Position numbers and translations under genes: made by a program. The notes under the pieces were generated by a model. The model ran no database searches. It saw only the letters and a list, made by a program, of their open reading frames with translations, and was not told where the DNA came from. From positions 1 to 64,000 of the forward strand of contig CAIXZH010000066.1 in the NCBI GenBank assembly GCA_903923905.1: a stretch of 64,000 bases of DNA, in the 5' to 3' direction. Below, one piece after another: positions 6,986 to 15,858 of the stretch. The number at the start of each line of letters is the position of its first letter. The stretch's first letter is position 1. Source of the DNA: an uncultured Bacteroidia bacterium (lineage in GTDB: Bacteria > Bacteroidota > Bacteroidia > Bacteroidales > Prolixibacteraceae).

Positions 6986-9754
6986 ATGAAAACGCTGGAA
7001 CAGGTTAAAAATAAATTGGGGAAAGCATACGAAGATCTTGAATTTCTTCTGAATTGTTTAAAGGAAGTGATGATTGAGTCAGACGAAGCTGAATTGGCAA
7101 ACGAAATTCCATGGATTACCTCATCTTTTACTTTTCAGGATAAGGAATTTACCGGAAAGCATTTGCAGCTATTTTCCACCTGTTTTCAGCTTCTAAATAT
7201 AGTTGAGGTAAATGGTGCAGTTCAGAACCGTAGAAAGAGGGAGGATCAGAATTCGCTTTCTGTGATTGATGGATTATGGTCCCATAACCTGAAACTTTTA
7301 AAGGAAAAAGGATTTAGTGCTGAAACTATAGCTGCAAACCTTTCAAGGATCGAAGTTGAGCCGGTTCTCACAGCCCATCCGACTGAGGCAAAACCCACTA
7401 TCATGCTTGAACACCTGCGGAATTTATATTTGCTGGTTGTCAGGCGCGAGAACCAAATGTACAGCAGATTTGAGCAGGAAGAAAATCGAAAGAGAATTAA
7501 AATAGCACTACACCGCATTTGGCGGATATCCGATGTATACACTGAAAAGCCCGATATAGACTCCGAGTTGGAAAATATCCTGCACTATTTGACAAAAGTG
7601 TTTCCTGAGGTTATCACTTTGCATGACAGAAGGTTAGTTCAAGCCTGGGAAGAAGCAGGTTTTGATACCGCCTTAATTTTAGGGACCCAGCATTTTCCAA
7701 AGATTACCTTTGGGAACTGGGTGGGTGGTGACCGCGACGGACACCCTTTGGTGACTGCTCAGGTGACCAGAGATACTCTTTTAAAACTCAGGTTAGAAGC
7801 TTTTCGGGTGATCAAAAAGGAACTTTATTCCCTGCAAACGAATCTTAGCTTTAATTGCCTTGCCATACAATTGGAAAGTAAGTTTCGGGATAGTTATAAC
7901 CTCCTCTTAAAGGAGTACCGGGAATTTACCGGACACCCTAAAATCGATTATCCGAATGAGGCGTTCAAACAATATTTGTCCTTTCTGATTGCAAAACTTC
8001 CGGCTACAACTTACGAAGGAGAAACAACAGCCGTTCTTGAGGATAGTAACAGCTATAAATACCCTGAATCTCTTATTAACGATTTGGGAATATTGCAAAA
8101 CGGGTTAAAAGAATTTGGAGCATCCGCAATTGCTTCTGCCGATGTGAATGAAATCATTCGAATTGTAAATACCTTTGGATTTCATTTAGCCAAACTTGAT
8201 ATCCGACAAAATAGCCGTTTTCACGAACTGGCCCTATCGCAGTTAATGCAGGCCGCTCAATTAGATGGAGAAGCCTTTTTAATTGGAAGCGAAAGCGAAA
8301 GAATCTCCGTTATTAACCAGGAAATAAACTCATGCCGCCCTTTTACTCATCCGAATATTGCCGTTGGAGACGAAGCTAAGGCGGTACTTGATACTTACCG
8401 GGTAATCAGTGACCACATTAACAAATATGGGGGGGGCGCTTTGGGATCTCTGATCATCAGTATGACCAGGAATTTGTCTGATTTATTGGTTGTCTATTTG
8501 CTTGAAAGAGAAGCAGGTTTAATGATTAATACAGAAGATGGTATGGCTTCCGGATTACCAGTGGTCCCACTTTTTGAAACGATTGAGGATTTAATACACA
8601 GTCCTCAGATTCTGGATGCTTTTTTGTCGCATCCGGTTACCCGGAACAGCCTGGAGCTGCAGAGAAAGAGCAATTCATTAACCATCCCGGTTCAACAGGT
8701 GATGATAGGTTACAGTGATAGCAATAAAGATGGCGGAATATTGGCCAGTCAATGGTATTTATATGAAGCGCAGTCTAAACTTGCTGAAATTGGGATCAAA
8801 CACGGGGTTAAAATTCGGTTCTTTCATGGGAAAGGTGGTTCTATAAGTCGGGGAGCAGGGCCGACCCATTGGTTTCTAAGGGCTTTGCCTCCTGGGACAA
8901 TCAATGGGGATATCCGTCTCACTGAGCAAGGGGAGACTATTGAACGGAAATATGCGAATAAAAACAATGCGGTGTATAATCTGGAACTTTTGACGGCCGG
9001 TACACTTTCAGCGACCATGCTTCAGGACAATTACCATATTAAGGAACACCAGTTGGCCTCAGAATTCAAATATATTGTTTTGAGGAGTATGTCAGTATAT
9101 AAGCAACTTATAGAAAAACAGGGGTTTATTCAATTTTATGAGAAAGCAACCCCGATAGATGCCATTGAGCAGAGCAAGATTGGGAGTCGCCCTTCCCGAC
9201 GAACAGGAGCCCGAACTCTTAATGATCTTCGGGCTATTCCCTGGGTATTTAGCTGGAGCCAATGCCGGTTTAATATTACCAGTTGGTATGGAGTCGGAAC
9301 TACACTGGAAGCTATGCAGAAGCATAATCCGGATCAGTTTGAACGGTTTAAAAATTCAGTTAAAACCGATCCGTTTATCAGGTACATTCTCACAAATGTT
9401 GATTCAAGCCTTGCCTCTTCTGATGAGACGATATTCAGACAATATGCCCGGCTTGCCGCAGATGTACCTGAAAATGAAGAATTTTTATCACTTATGCTGA
9501 ATGAGTTGGCCCGGACACGGCAAATGATTGATATTATTTTGGATATTCCCATTTCCCAAAGGCGCGTGAATCATTATTATTCCACACTATTAAGGGCTGA
9601 GGCCATGGAGCCGCTTCATAAACATCAGGTAAATTTATTAACCAGGTGGCGTAAAGGGAATGAACCGGGAAAAACTGAAAACACCGATCTTCTTTTATTG
9701 GAGCTTTTGCGTTGTATCAATGCAATCGCCGGTGCTATTGGCTTTACAGGTTGA
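6986..9754 (+). CDS. ppc: phosphoenolpyruvate carboxylase
   Basis: Carboxylates PEP with bicarbonate to oxaloacetate, the main anaplerotic route into the TCA cycle. The ATG at 6986 gives 922 residues, typical of the family; an in-frame TTG at 6953 is less likely. Catalytic signatures are present: TAHPTEA (His131), GGDRDGHP, IGYSDSNKDGG, FFHGKGGSISRGAGP and the C-terminal TG. The usual ...NTG terminus is ...FTG here. The carbonic anhydrase gene begins 32 bases after the stop codon, which suggests co-transcription so that bicarbonate is supplied to this enzyme. Confidence 0.96.
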   Translation: MKTLEQVKNKLGKAYEDLEFLLNCLKEVMIESDEAELANEIPWITSSFTFQDKEFTGKHLQLFSTCFQLLNIVEVNGAVQNRRKREDQNSLSVIDGLWSHNLKLLKEKGFSAETIAANLSRIEVEPVLTAHPTEAKPTIMLEHLRNLYLLVVRRENQMYSRFEQEENRKRIKIALHRIWRISDVYTEKPDIDSELENILHYLTKVFPEVITLHDRRLVQAWEEAGFDTALILGTQHFPKITFGNWVGGDRDGHPLVTAQVTRDTLLKLRLEAFRVIKKELYSLQTNLSFNCLAIQLESKFRDSYNLLLKEYREFTGHPKIDYPNEAFKQYLSFLIAKLPATTYEGETTAVLEDSNSYKYPESLINDLGILQNGLKEFGASAIASADVNEIIRIVNTFGFHLAKLDIRQNSRFHELALSQLMQAAQLDGEAFLIGSESERISVINQEINSCRPFTHPNIAVGDEAKAVLDTYRVISDHINKYGGGALGSLIISMTRNLSDLLVVYLLEREAGLMINTEDGMASGLPVVPLFETIEDLIHSPQILDAFLSHPVTRNSLELQRKSNSLTIPVQQVMIGYSDSNKDGGILASQWYLYEAQSKLAEIGIKHGVKIRFFHGKGGSISRGAGPTHWFLRALPPGTINGDIRLTEQGETIERKYANKNNAVYNLELLTAGTLSATMLQDNYHIKEHQLASEFKYIVLRSMSVYKQLIEKQGFIQFYEKATPIDAIEQSKIGSRPSRRTGARTLNDLRAIPWVFSWSQCRFNITSWYGVGTTLEAMQKHNPDQFERFKNSVKTDPFIRYILTNVDSSLASSDETIFRQYARLAADVPENEEFLSLMLNELARTRQMIDIILDIPISQRRVNHYYSTLLRAEAMEPLHKHQVNLLTRWRKGNEPGKTENTDLLLLELLRCINAIAGAIGFTG

Positions 9755-9785
9755 TCGGTTGTTGAAATTAATTAAAAACTAAGGT

Positions 9786-10412
9786 ATGGATTTAGCGCAT
9801 ATTTTTTCAAATAACCAGAAATGGATTGATGAAAAGCTTAAAACAGATGCTGATTTTTTCAGAAATTTGTCTCAGGGACAGCGACCTCAGGTACTCTATA
9901 TTGGTTGTTCCGACAGTCGAGTAACTGCTGAGGAACTCATGGGAACAAAGCCTGGCGAGGTCTTTGTCCATCGTAATATTGCCAATATGGTTCCAAATAC
10001 CGACTTAAGTGTGATGTCGGTGATCAACTATGCTGTCAGCCATTTGAAGGTAAATCATATTGTTGTCTGCGGCCATTATTATTGCAATGGTGTAAAGGCT
10101 GCCATGCAATCTGCTGATATGGGAATTCTCAATCCCTGGTTACGTAATATCCGGGATGTCTATCGTATACATAAGGCTGAACTTGACTTAATTACAGAAG
10201 AAGACGCTAAATACAAACGACTGGTAGAGTTAAATGTTCAGGAACAGTGTGTCAATATTATCAAAACTTCAGATGTCCAAAAGGCATACCAGGATAGGGA
10301 TTTTACCGTGCATGGATGGGTCTTTGATATCCATACCGGAAAACTCATTGATCTGAAAATTGATTTCGATTCTATTTTGAGAGAGATCATGGAGATTTAC
10401 CGGATCATATAA
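9786..10412 (+). CDS. can: beta-carbonic anhydrase
   Basis: A 208-residue beta-class carbonic anhydrase that interconverts CO2 and bicarbonate. The zinc and catalytic residues are visible: Cys41-x-Asp43-x-Arg45 (CSDSRV) and His97-x-x-Cys100 (HYYC). No signal peptide is present, so it is cytoplasmic. It lies directly behind ppc, consistent with bicarbonate supply for PEP carboxylation and, perhaps, CO2-rich anaerobic growth. Confidence 0.95.
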   Translation: MDLAHIFSNNQKWIDEKLKTDADFFRNLSQGQRPQVLYIGCSDSRVTAEELMGTKPGEVFVHRNIANMVPNTDLSVMSVINYAVSHLKVNHIVVCGHYYCNGVKAAMQSADMGILNPWLRNIRDVYRIHKAELDLITEEDAKYKRLVELNVQEQCVNIIKTSDVQKAYQDRDFTVHGWVFDIHTGKLIDLKIDFDSILREIMEIYRII

Positions 10413-11092
10413 TCTTTAACCGAACCTGAATAATCTCCAATTTTCTTACCGCTTCCATTGATTAGGAAAACCTGAGACTAAGTAGCGAATTGGTCTTTCC
10501 GTTTACCTTAACGGGAAAATTAATTTTGACATAAACTGCAGTATGATAATGAATATTCAGTCACTATTCCTGATCATTGTCCTTTATTATTTGAAAAATA
10601 TAATTATTTAAATGCCAGGTATATAGTATAATAAAGCAACTTATTTGCACTTAAACCCGAAGTAGTATTTTTTGTTTAATAGTAGTTTTTAAACTATTTC
10701 AGGAGCTTTGAATTGAGAATATAGATTCCATTTTACGTGTACGAAAACGGTACCTTCATTGTGCCGGAAAAAAATTCTGTTTTGTCAAATTCTGGAATTA
10801 GAGTGCAATCACGGTTAAAAACTTGTTGCCAGGATAATCTTAATTTGCCTACTTGCACCTGTTAAAAAAAACTTACACCTGTTCGTCAAAAGGCTACGCT
10901 TGCCAAATCTCCACTAAATATTATTAAAATAAATTTTAATTTTCAATTATTAAGTTGAAATTTGTTAGATAAGAGTTTTGAACTTAAATTGAAAAATAAA
11001 ATAATGATCAATCATAATAGTGCCTCATTATGATTTTTGCATAAGAATATACCTGCGATTCAATAATTTGATATTTCATTTCTAAGGAGATA
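10413..11092. other. long AT-rich intergenic region
   Basis: About 680 bases without a credible gene. Only short open frames occur, such as a 22-codon hydrophobic frame at 10543. Around 10858-10925 the sequence resembles, in diverged form, the stretch at 12647-12705 upstream of the beta-barrel gene. The two intergenic regions may therefore be ancient duplicates, ending in the conserved leader element described at 11093-11149. Confidence 0.5.
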
Positions 11093-11149
11093 CCCGAAAA
11101 TCCAGGACAAAGAGTAGGGAGTAAAAGCCGAAGAACTTAAGAGTAGGCG
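11093..11149 (+). promoter_or_regulatory. conserved leader element, copy A
   Basis: This stretch of about 55 bases is nearly identical to the one at 12888-12941 and lies 22 bases before the lipoprotein ATG at 11171. Shared blocks include GAGTAGGGAGT and AACTTAAGAGTA. Within each copy AGAGTA occurs twice, 29 bases apart. The position fits a 5' untranslated or operator element co-regulating the two downstream units. No known riboswitch is recognised. Confidence 0.6.
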
Positions 11150-11170
11150 ATTCTCGTTAAAATTTATCCT

Positions 11171-11968
11171 ATGAATACAATGAAAAATTTTAATTTAGTC
11201 ATTATAGTCGCTCTGTTTCTGTTCAGTTTCTCCTGCTCAAAGAATGAAAATAAAAGTGGAACATTAACCATGGATACCCTAAGTGCAAAATGGGTAGTCT
11301 CAGGAACCAGTACCGACTTTGTTTCGTTCGAGTTTAATAAAAGTGGGAATTATGTAGTCGTTGAAAACGACGGAACTAAATCAACAAGCAATCAAATTAT
11401 TTTATATGGAACATACCAGATAGTTGACAATCAGACGATTTCCTTAGCTGGTTTTGGAATGTTAAAATTAACATCTATTGATAGTAACAGTTTTGCTTTT
11501 ACCCTTACTCTCCAAAGTGATTCAGGTACTAAAATTGTTATCAGCACTGCCAAAGCCGCTGTAATAGCAAACTCAGCTAAAACAGATTTGCTTTGTAAAA
11601 CCTGGGAAATGGTTACCTATATGGGAGCGAGTGTCGTTGGTACGGAATACGAAGGAGCCACTGTATTATTCTCTTCATTTGGCACCTATTATGTAAATTA
11701 TCCTGATTATCCCGAAGATGGTGGTTTAGCACAATGGACCTGGAAGGACAATGCTGAAACGACCTTATGCTATTCCTGGGAAGGTGATCCTACCTGTAAC
11801 GGGGAAAATGAAGTTCAGGTTACTGAACTGACTGCCAATTCATTGATTGTTAACGAAGCTGGCGATATCTCTGTCTTGAAACCCGCGACAGTAACTAAAT
11901 CGGTTTTAGTTAAATCATTCAAAACTAAAACATTAAATTTTAAAAGGAGAAGTCTGTTTAATAAATGA
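11171..11968 (+). CDS. lipoprotein with two lipocalin-like segments
   Basis: A 265-residue putative lipoprotein. The signal peptide ends in FSFSCSKN, giving a lipidated Cys. The body looks like two successive beta-rich modules (about 40-130 and 140-240), each beginning with a Trp-containing strand (AKWVVSG, KTWEMVTY), as in lipocalin-like domains of Bacteroidota lipoproteins. The next gene overlaps it by 4 bases (ATGA), so they form an operon. The C-terminal tail is basic (FKRRSLFNK). No ligand can be assigned. Confidence 0.6.
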   Translation: MNTMKNFNLVIIVALFLFSFSCSKNENKSGTLTMDTLSAKWVVSGTSTDFVSFEFNKSGNYVVVENDGTKSTSNQIILYGTYQIVDNQTISLAGFGMLKLTSIDSNSFAFTLTLQSDSGTKIVISTAKAAVIANSAKTDLLCKTWEMVTYMGASVVGTEYEGATVLFSSFGTYYVNYPDYPEDGGLAQWTWKDNAETTLCYSWEGDPTCNGENEVQVTELTANSLIVNEAGDISVLKPATVTKSVLVKSFKTKTLNFKRRSLFNK

Positions 11969-12534
11969 TAGATATGAATAGAATTGGATGTCTTTTCATT
12001 TTACTGGTATTTTTGGCCTCATGCAAGAAGGAGGCTCAAAAAGAATACAAGAAGAGTGGGTTTAATTCATCTCAGGAGTTTCTTGACAATGCAGATATCA
12101 AGCATGTGATAAATGTATCAGGTATTCCAATATACGAGGGAACAAATCCCCCTAATATTGAAGGTGAATACAGCACTAATGAATGCACCGTGGTTTCGGC
12201 CAGTAAAAATATGAGTCAGGTTATTGGGGTTTCACTTAGTTCAACCTTTAAATTTTCGAACCAGACTTCTTCGCAAATTGATATTGCGGAATCTGCGTAT
12301 GGCCAATATGTAAAGGGATCAGGTGCGTTTATTACAGGCAGCGGGAAAAAATTTACACTTTGGATCGAAGCTCATCAATCGACAGGCTCTGATGTGGTTG
12401 CTTTAATGTCGGGTAATGTACTTATAAATGGAGATATTCAAATTGACAATGTGAGCCTCTATACAAATAGTCCCCCTCAACCCTTGATTATTGGCGATTG
12501 GTGGGAGAGTACTGGTCCTTTTAGACTTTTATAG
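11965..12534 (+). CDS. hypothetical lipoprotein
   Basis: A 189-residue protein with a lipoprotein signal (LVFLASCKKE). I do not recognise the family. The mature part contains a predicted beta-rich domain, about 60-170, with Ser/Gly-rich strands. Translational coupling with the preceding lipoprotein gene (4-base overlap) suggests the two products act together at the outer membrane. Confidence 0.6.
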   Translation: MIDMNRIGCLFILLVFLASCKKEAQKEYKKSGFNSSQEFLDNADIKHVINVSGIPIYEGTNPPNIEGEYSTNECTVVSASKNMSQVIGVSLSSTFKFSNQTSSQIDIAESAYGQYVKGSGAFITGSGKKFTLWIEAHQSTGSDVVALMSGNVLINGDIQIDNVSLYTNSPPQPLIIGDWWESTGPFRLL

Positions 12535-12887
12535 CTTTATATCCAATATCAATAATTGAACTGATAAAAATCAGATCAGTTATTATTATCCTGTCAAGCC
12601 GACTCAGTAAGTTGACTTATCTGGCAAATGGTTACGGTTGTTCGCCTTTTGCCTACATCTGTCATAAAAAATGGTACACTTACCAAATCTTCTGTAATTA
12701 TTAGTCGAATCTCCCCTATTATTGATTTAAATTCTTTATATTTGGTTATTAGCAGATAATCATTATACTGCAGTAACTCCGAAATTTTCAGAATGGGGGT
12801 ACTTTGGTTGAAGCGTTATCCCCCTCTTGAATTTTTAGTTGATCCTTCAGTTGTAATGAAATCGGCTGGTAATATTCAACGGAAGCA
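12535..12887. other. intergenic region upstream of the beta-barrel gene
   Basis: About 350 bases without a gene. Bases 12647-12705 resemble 10858-10925 in the upstream region of the lipoprotein pair, and the region ends in the second copy of the leader element. No terminator hairpin of clear strength is seen after the lipoprotein stop. Confidence 0.45.
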
Positions 12888-12941
12888 CCCAAAAATCCGG
12901 ACAAGAGTAGGGAGTGAATGCCGAAAAACTTAAGAGTAAGC
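12888..12941 (+). promoter_or_regulatory. conserved leader element, copy B
   Basis: Second copy of the element at 11093-11149, 22 bases before the beta-barrel gene ATG at 12964. It differs at only a few positions and has the same spacing to the start codon. The two AGAGTA repeats are kept at the same spacing. Confidence 0.6.
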
Positions 12942-12963
12942 AAAACTAATCATTCTTTCAAGT

Positions 12964-13557
12964 ATGAAAACAAAACTATTTTATGCAATCGTTCTTATGA
13001 TGGTGGCTCAAATTGTCAATGGACAAACATTTGGAATTAAAGGGGGCATCAATTTTGCAAATGTGACTATTTCAGGGGGTGGAGTTTCGGTATCACCTAC
13101 AGGGATTACAGGATTTAATCTGGGACTGGTTGGCGATTTTAAATTACAGGAAAAGCTTCATTTTAACACAGGACTGCTTTATTCCTTAAAAGGATTTAAG
13201 TCAGGAAGTACAACTGATAAGATAAATTATCTTGACATCCCGCTAAATATAGCCTACAATTTTGAAATCAGTAAAACATCCAATTTCTTTGTTGAGGCAG
13301 GTCCATATTTTGCATATGGATTAAGTGGTACAGATAAGACGGATGGAGAAAGTACTGACATTTTCAGTGAGGGTTATGCGAAGAGATTGGATTACGGACT
13401 AGGATTCGGAGCTGGTGTGCAATTTGGGTCAATTGTTGCCGGCATTAATTATGAACTCGGACTTGCTAATCTGAATAATGATTCCACTACAGATGCAAAA
13501 ATAAAAACCAAGACTTTTCAAATTTCTTTAGCCTATATGTTCGGAAGTAAAAAATAA
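12964..13557 (+). CDS. outer-membrane beta-barrel (PorT/OMP_b-brl) protein
   Basis: A 197-residue protein with a signal peptide (cleavage near VNGQ) and eight or so amphipathic beta strands alternating with Gly-rich turns. It begins TFGIKGGINFANV and ends in an aromatic-rich strand (ISLAYMFG). This is the pattern of the porin-family small barrels common in Bacteroidota. It shares the upstream element of the lipoprotein operon at 11171, so the three products may respond to one signal. A transport or adhesion role cannot be distinguished. Confidence 0.75.
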   Translation: MKTKLFYAIVLMMVAQIVNGQTFGIKGGINFANVTISGGGVSVSPTGITGFNLGLVGDFKLQEKLHFNTGLLYSLKGFKSGSTTDKINYLDIPLNIAYNFEISKTSNFFVEAGPYFAYGLSGTDKTDGESTDIFSEGYAKRLDYGLGFGAGVQFGSIVAGINYELGLANLNNDSTTDAKIKTKTFQISLAYMFGSKK

Positions 13558-13558
13558 A

Positions 13559-13690
13559 GTAAGAGTTTCTGACTCAAAAGCAATGGCAGACGGCGCAGAA
13601 GACTATACTGTATTCACCAGAGTGTCATTTGTTAACGGCCTGATTGGAGGTGTAACTTTTGGAATTTATACCCCTCCACAACGACCGTAA
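13559..13690 (+). pseudogene. remnant of a small Bor-like exported protein gene
   Basis: Directly behind the beta-barrel stop codon, in a different frame, lies an open stretch ending with TAA at 13688-13690. From an ATG at 13583 it would encode 35 residues containing SFVNGLIGGVTFGIYTP. That motif is typical of the C-terminal half of small Bor-like membrane/lipoproteins in Bacteroidota. The N-terminal half with a signal peptide is missing, so I read it as a truncated remnant, although expression as a short peptide cannot be excluded. Confidence 0.5.
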
Positions 13691-13708
13691 CTAAGTAAGG
13701 AATTTTAA

Positions 13709-13744
13709 CCCGGAGAAAAGGAACCATCTTACCTTCTCTCCGGG
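13709..13744. terminator. possible bidirectional hairpin between convergent genes
   Basis: A 13-bp inverted repeat with one mismatch (arms 13709-13721 and 13732-13744, core CCCGGAGA) sits between the plus-strand remnant and the minus-strand GNAT gene, overlapping the stop of the latter. T-runs on either side are weak. Confidence 0.45.
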
Positions 13745-14307
13745 CTATTATTCAGCTGAACCTTATTTAGATCATGCTCTCCTTTTAGCAGACTAAAAAC
13801 CTTTAGATCGTAGAATTGATTATCAAACCGTTCCCCGTTCCGTTCAATTCCTTCAAAACTAAAGCCAAGCCGTAAAGCAACATTCTCGCTGGCTGCATTG
13901 CCGGCGGCGCACTTTATTGTGATTCTGTTCATCCTCATCATCTCAAACGCGAGCCCGATAAGTTCTTTACACGACCTTGTAATAATCCCTTTTCCTGTCA
14001 TTTGGGCAATCAGCCAATAACCGATCTCTGTCTTTTCATTGACTCTATCAGTATTATGAAACCCAATGGTACCTGAGAATTCCCCTTTAAACCAGATAGT
14101 ATATACCTCGTTCAGGGTCTCATCGCGATGCAAAATCACATTATTTATAAAATTTTCACTATCCCTGATCTCTTTTGTTTGGCCAACAAATGGTAACCAC
14201 CTCCCCAAATGAGACCGGTTTTGATTAATGGCATAGAAAATAGAGGGTGCATCCCGTATCTCAATCCGCTCAAGCAATATTTCATTCGAAACAATGATAC
14301 TTTGCAT
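13729..14307 (-). CDS. GNAT acetyltransferase (RimJ/RimL type)
   Basis: A 192-residue GNAT-fold acetyltransferase of the RimJ/RimL group. Motifs run from the N-terminal strand (LLERIEIRDAPSIF) to the acetyl-CoA loop region around IGYWLIAQMTGKGI and the C-terminal NAASENVALRLGF. Members acetylate ribosomal-protein N-termini, small amines or antibiotics. The substrate is unknown here. It is separated from pgk upstream by a terminator. Confidence 0.85.
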   Translation of the reverse strand: MQSIIVSNEILLERIEIRDAPSIFYAINQNRSHLGRWLPFVGQTKEIRDSENFINNVILHRDETLNEVYTIWFKGEFSGTIGFHNTDRVNEKTEIGYWLIAQMTGKGIITRSCKELIGLAFEMMRMNRITIKCAAGNAASENVALRLGFSFEGIERNGERFDNQFYDLKVFSLLKGEHDLNKVQLNNSPERR

Positions 14308-14317
14308 TTTTTTGGAT

Positions 14318-14348
14318 AAAAAAACCCGGCAGCCGATGCCCCGGGTTT
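14318..14348 (-). terminator. terminator downstream of pgk
   Basis: On the minus strand a perfect 8-bp stem (AAACCCGG, arms 14341-14348 and 14322-14329) with an 11-base loop is followed by a T-rich stretch. It lies between pgk and the GNAT gene. Confidence 0.8.
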
Positions 14349-14483
14349 AATGAATATGATTCGATTTGAAAACTCCTTAAATAATTTTCTTACGAAGTCG
14401 CAAAGCCCGTGAACAACTGGTCGTTTATTTCCTTAAACCTTATGTTGCTGACCCCTTTGCCCGAAATTTAAGATGCAATGCCT

Positions 14484-15677
14484 TTATTCCAATACCGCTG
14501 CAATCCCAGGCAATACCCGGCCTTCGAGATATTCCAACATTGCTCCGCCTGCCGTAGAGATGTAGGAAACCTTATCTGCGATACCGAATTTATTTACAGC
14601 TGCAACAGAGTCGCCTCCACCAACAAGAGAGAAAGCCCCTTTGCTTGTGGCTTCAACAATAGCATCTCCGATAGCCTTGGTTCCGGCGGCAAATTTCTCC
14701 ATTTCAAAAACGCCGACAGGGCCATTCCAAAGGATGGTATTTGATTCACTGATCACCTTTTTAAACAAAGCAATCGTCTCGGGACCAACATCCAGACCAG
14801 ACCAGCCGTCGCTGATATTATTGGCCGGAACAATCCGTGTATTTGCCGTTTCGGCGAACGCATCAGCTTCAAGAATATCGGTAGCCAGGATAATTTTTAC
14901 CCCTTTTTGTTCTGCCTTCTTTAAAATCTCAAGTGCTAAGGCCAGGTAATCATCTTCGCAAAGCGAACTGCCGATTTTCCCACCCTGCGCCTTCACAAAA
15001 GTATAGGTCATACCTCCGCCAATAATCAGATTATCAACGCTATTTAAAAGATTTTCAATTATTGTTATCTTGGAAGACACTTTTGAACCACCCATTATTG
15101 CGGTGAAAGGACGTTTTGGGGCTTTAAGTACCTTGTCAAGACTTTTCACTTCACTGTCCACCAAATATCCGAACAGCTTATCATTGGGGAAAAACTGAGC
15201 GATTACCGCGGTTGAGGCGTGAGCACGGTGTGCAGTTCCAAAGGCATCATTAATCCAGCAATCGCCATTTGCGGCCAATTGTCTGGCAAATTCAACATCT
15301 CCACCCTCTTCTTCCGGATGAAATCGGAGGTTTTCGAGAACAAGTACTTCGCCTGGTTTTAAGGCATCAGCCATTTTTTTAGTTGCTTCGCCGATACAAT
15401 CCGGAGCAATTTTAACTTCAATTCCACCAAGAAGTTCCGAAAGATGAGGGACAAGATGTCTCAGGGAAAACTTATCTTCAGGACCCTTTTTCGGACGACC
15501 AAGATGTGACATGATAATTGCGGCACCCCCATTTTCAATAACTTTTTTAATGGTAGGAAGGGCTGCTGTCATCCGTGTATCGTCGGTAATCACGAATTTT
15601 TCATCGAGCGGCACATTAAAGTCAACACGGATAAGGGCTTTTTTGCCCGAAAAGTCATAATTTTCTATCGTCTGCAT
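14484..15677 (-). CDS. pgk: phosphoglycerate kinase
   Basis: Glycolytic enzyme transferring phosphate between 1,3-bisphosphoglycerate and ADP. Its 397 residues are the usual length. Landmarks are the N-terminal [19 protein letters not shown] in the substrate domain, GGSKVSSKI near the hinge, and the nucleotide-binding C-terminal GGGDSVAAV. It appears monocistronic, with a terminator downstream and a divergent holB gene upstream. Confidence 0.97.
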   Translation of the reverse strand: MQTIENYDFSGKKALIRVDFNVPLDEKFVITDDTRMTAALPTIKKVIENGGAAIIMSHLGRPKKGPEDKFSLRHLVPHLSELLGGIEVKIAPDCIGEATKKMADALKPGEVLVLENLRFHPEEEGGDVEFARQLAANGDCWINDAFGTAHRAHASTAVIAQFFPNDKLFGYLVDSEVKSLDKVLKAPKRPFTAIMGGSKVSSKITIIENLLNSVDNLIIGGGMTYTFVKAQGGKIGSSLCEDDYLALALEILKKAEQKGVKIILATDILEADAFAETANTRIVPANNISDGWSGLDVGPETIALFKKVISESNTILWNGPVGVFEMEKFAAGTKAIGDAIVEATSKGAFSLVGGGDSVAAVNKFGIADKVSYISTAGGAMLEYLEGRVLPGIAAVLE

Positions 15678-15789
15678 TTTTATACTGAATTTAGTAAATT
15701 GTCCTTCAAAGATAGATAAAAAAGTGTTTTACAGCGCTAACCCAAACCAGATTTTTGAATCGATTTAATCCTTTGTTAACAAATCTTCC

Positions 15790-15797
15790 TACTTTTG
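15790..15797 (+). promoter_or_regulatory. -7 element for holB
   Basis: TACTTTTG fits the TAnnTTTG consensus. A TTG at 15773-15775 lies 14 bases upstream, slightly closer than the usual -33 spacing. The holB start is 61 bases downstream. Confidence 0.5.
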
Positions 15798-15858
15798 GAG
15801 CCGTAAAGTCTAAGTAAAATTAATGATTCCCTTTTTAAATAAAACCTATTTATAGCTG

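Noticed and set aside
10543-10611. 22-codon hydrophobic frame after carbonic anhydrase
   Set aside because: No promoter, start context or homology; such short frames are expected by chance in AT-rich DNA.
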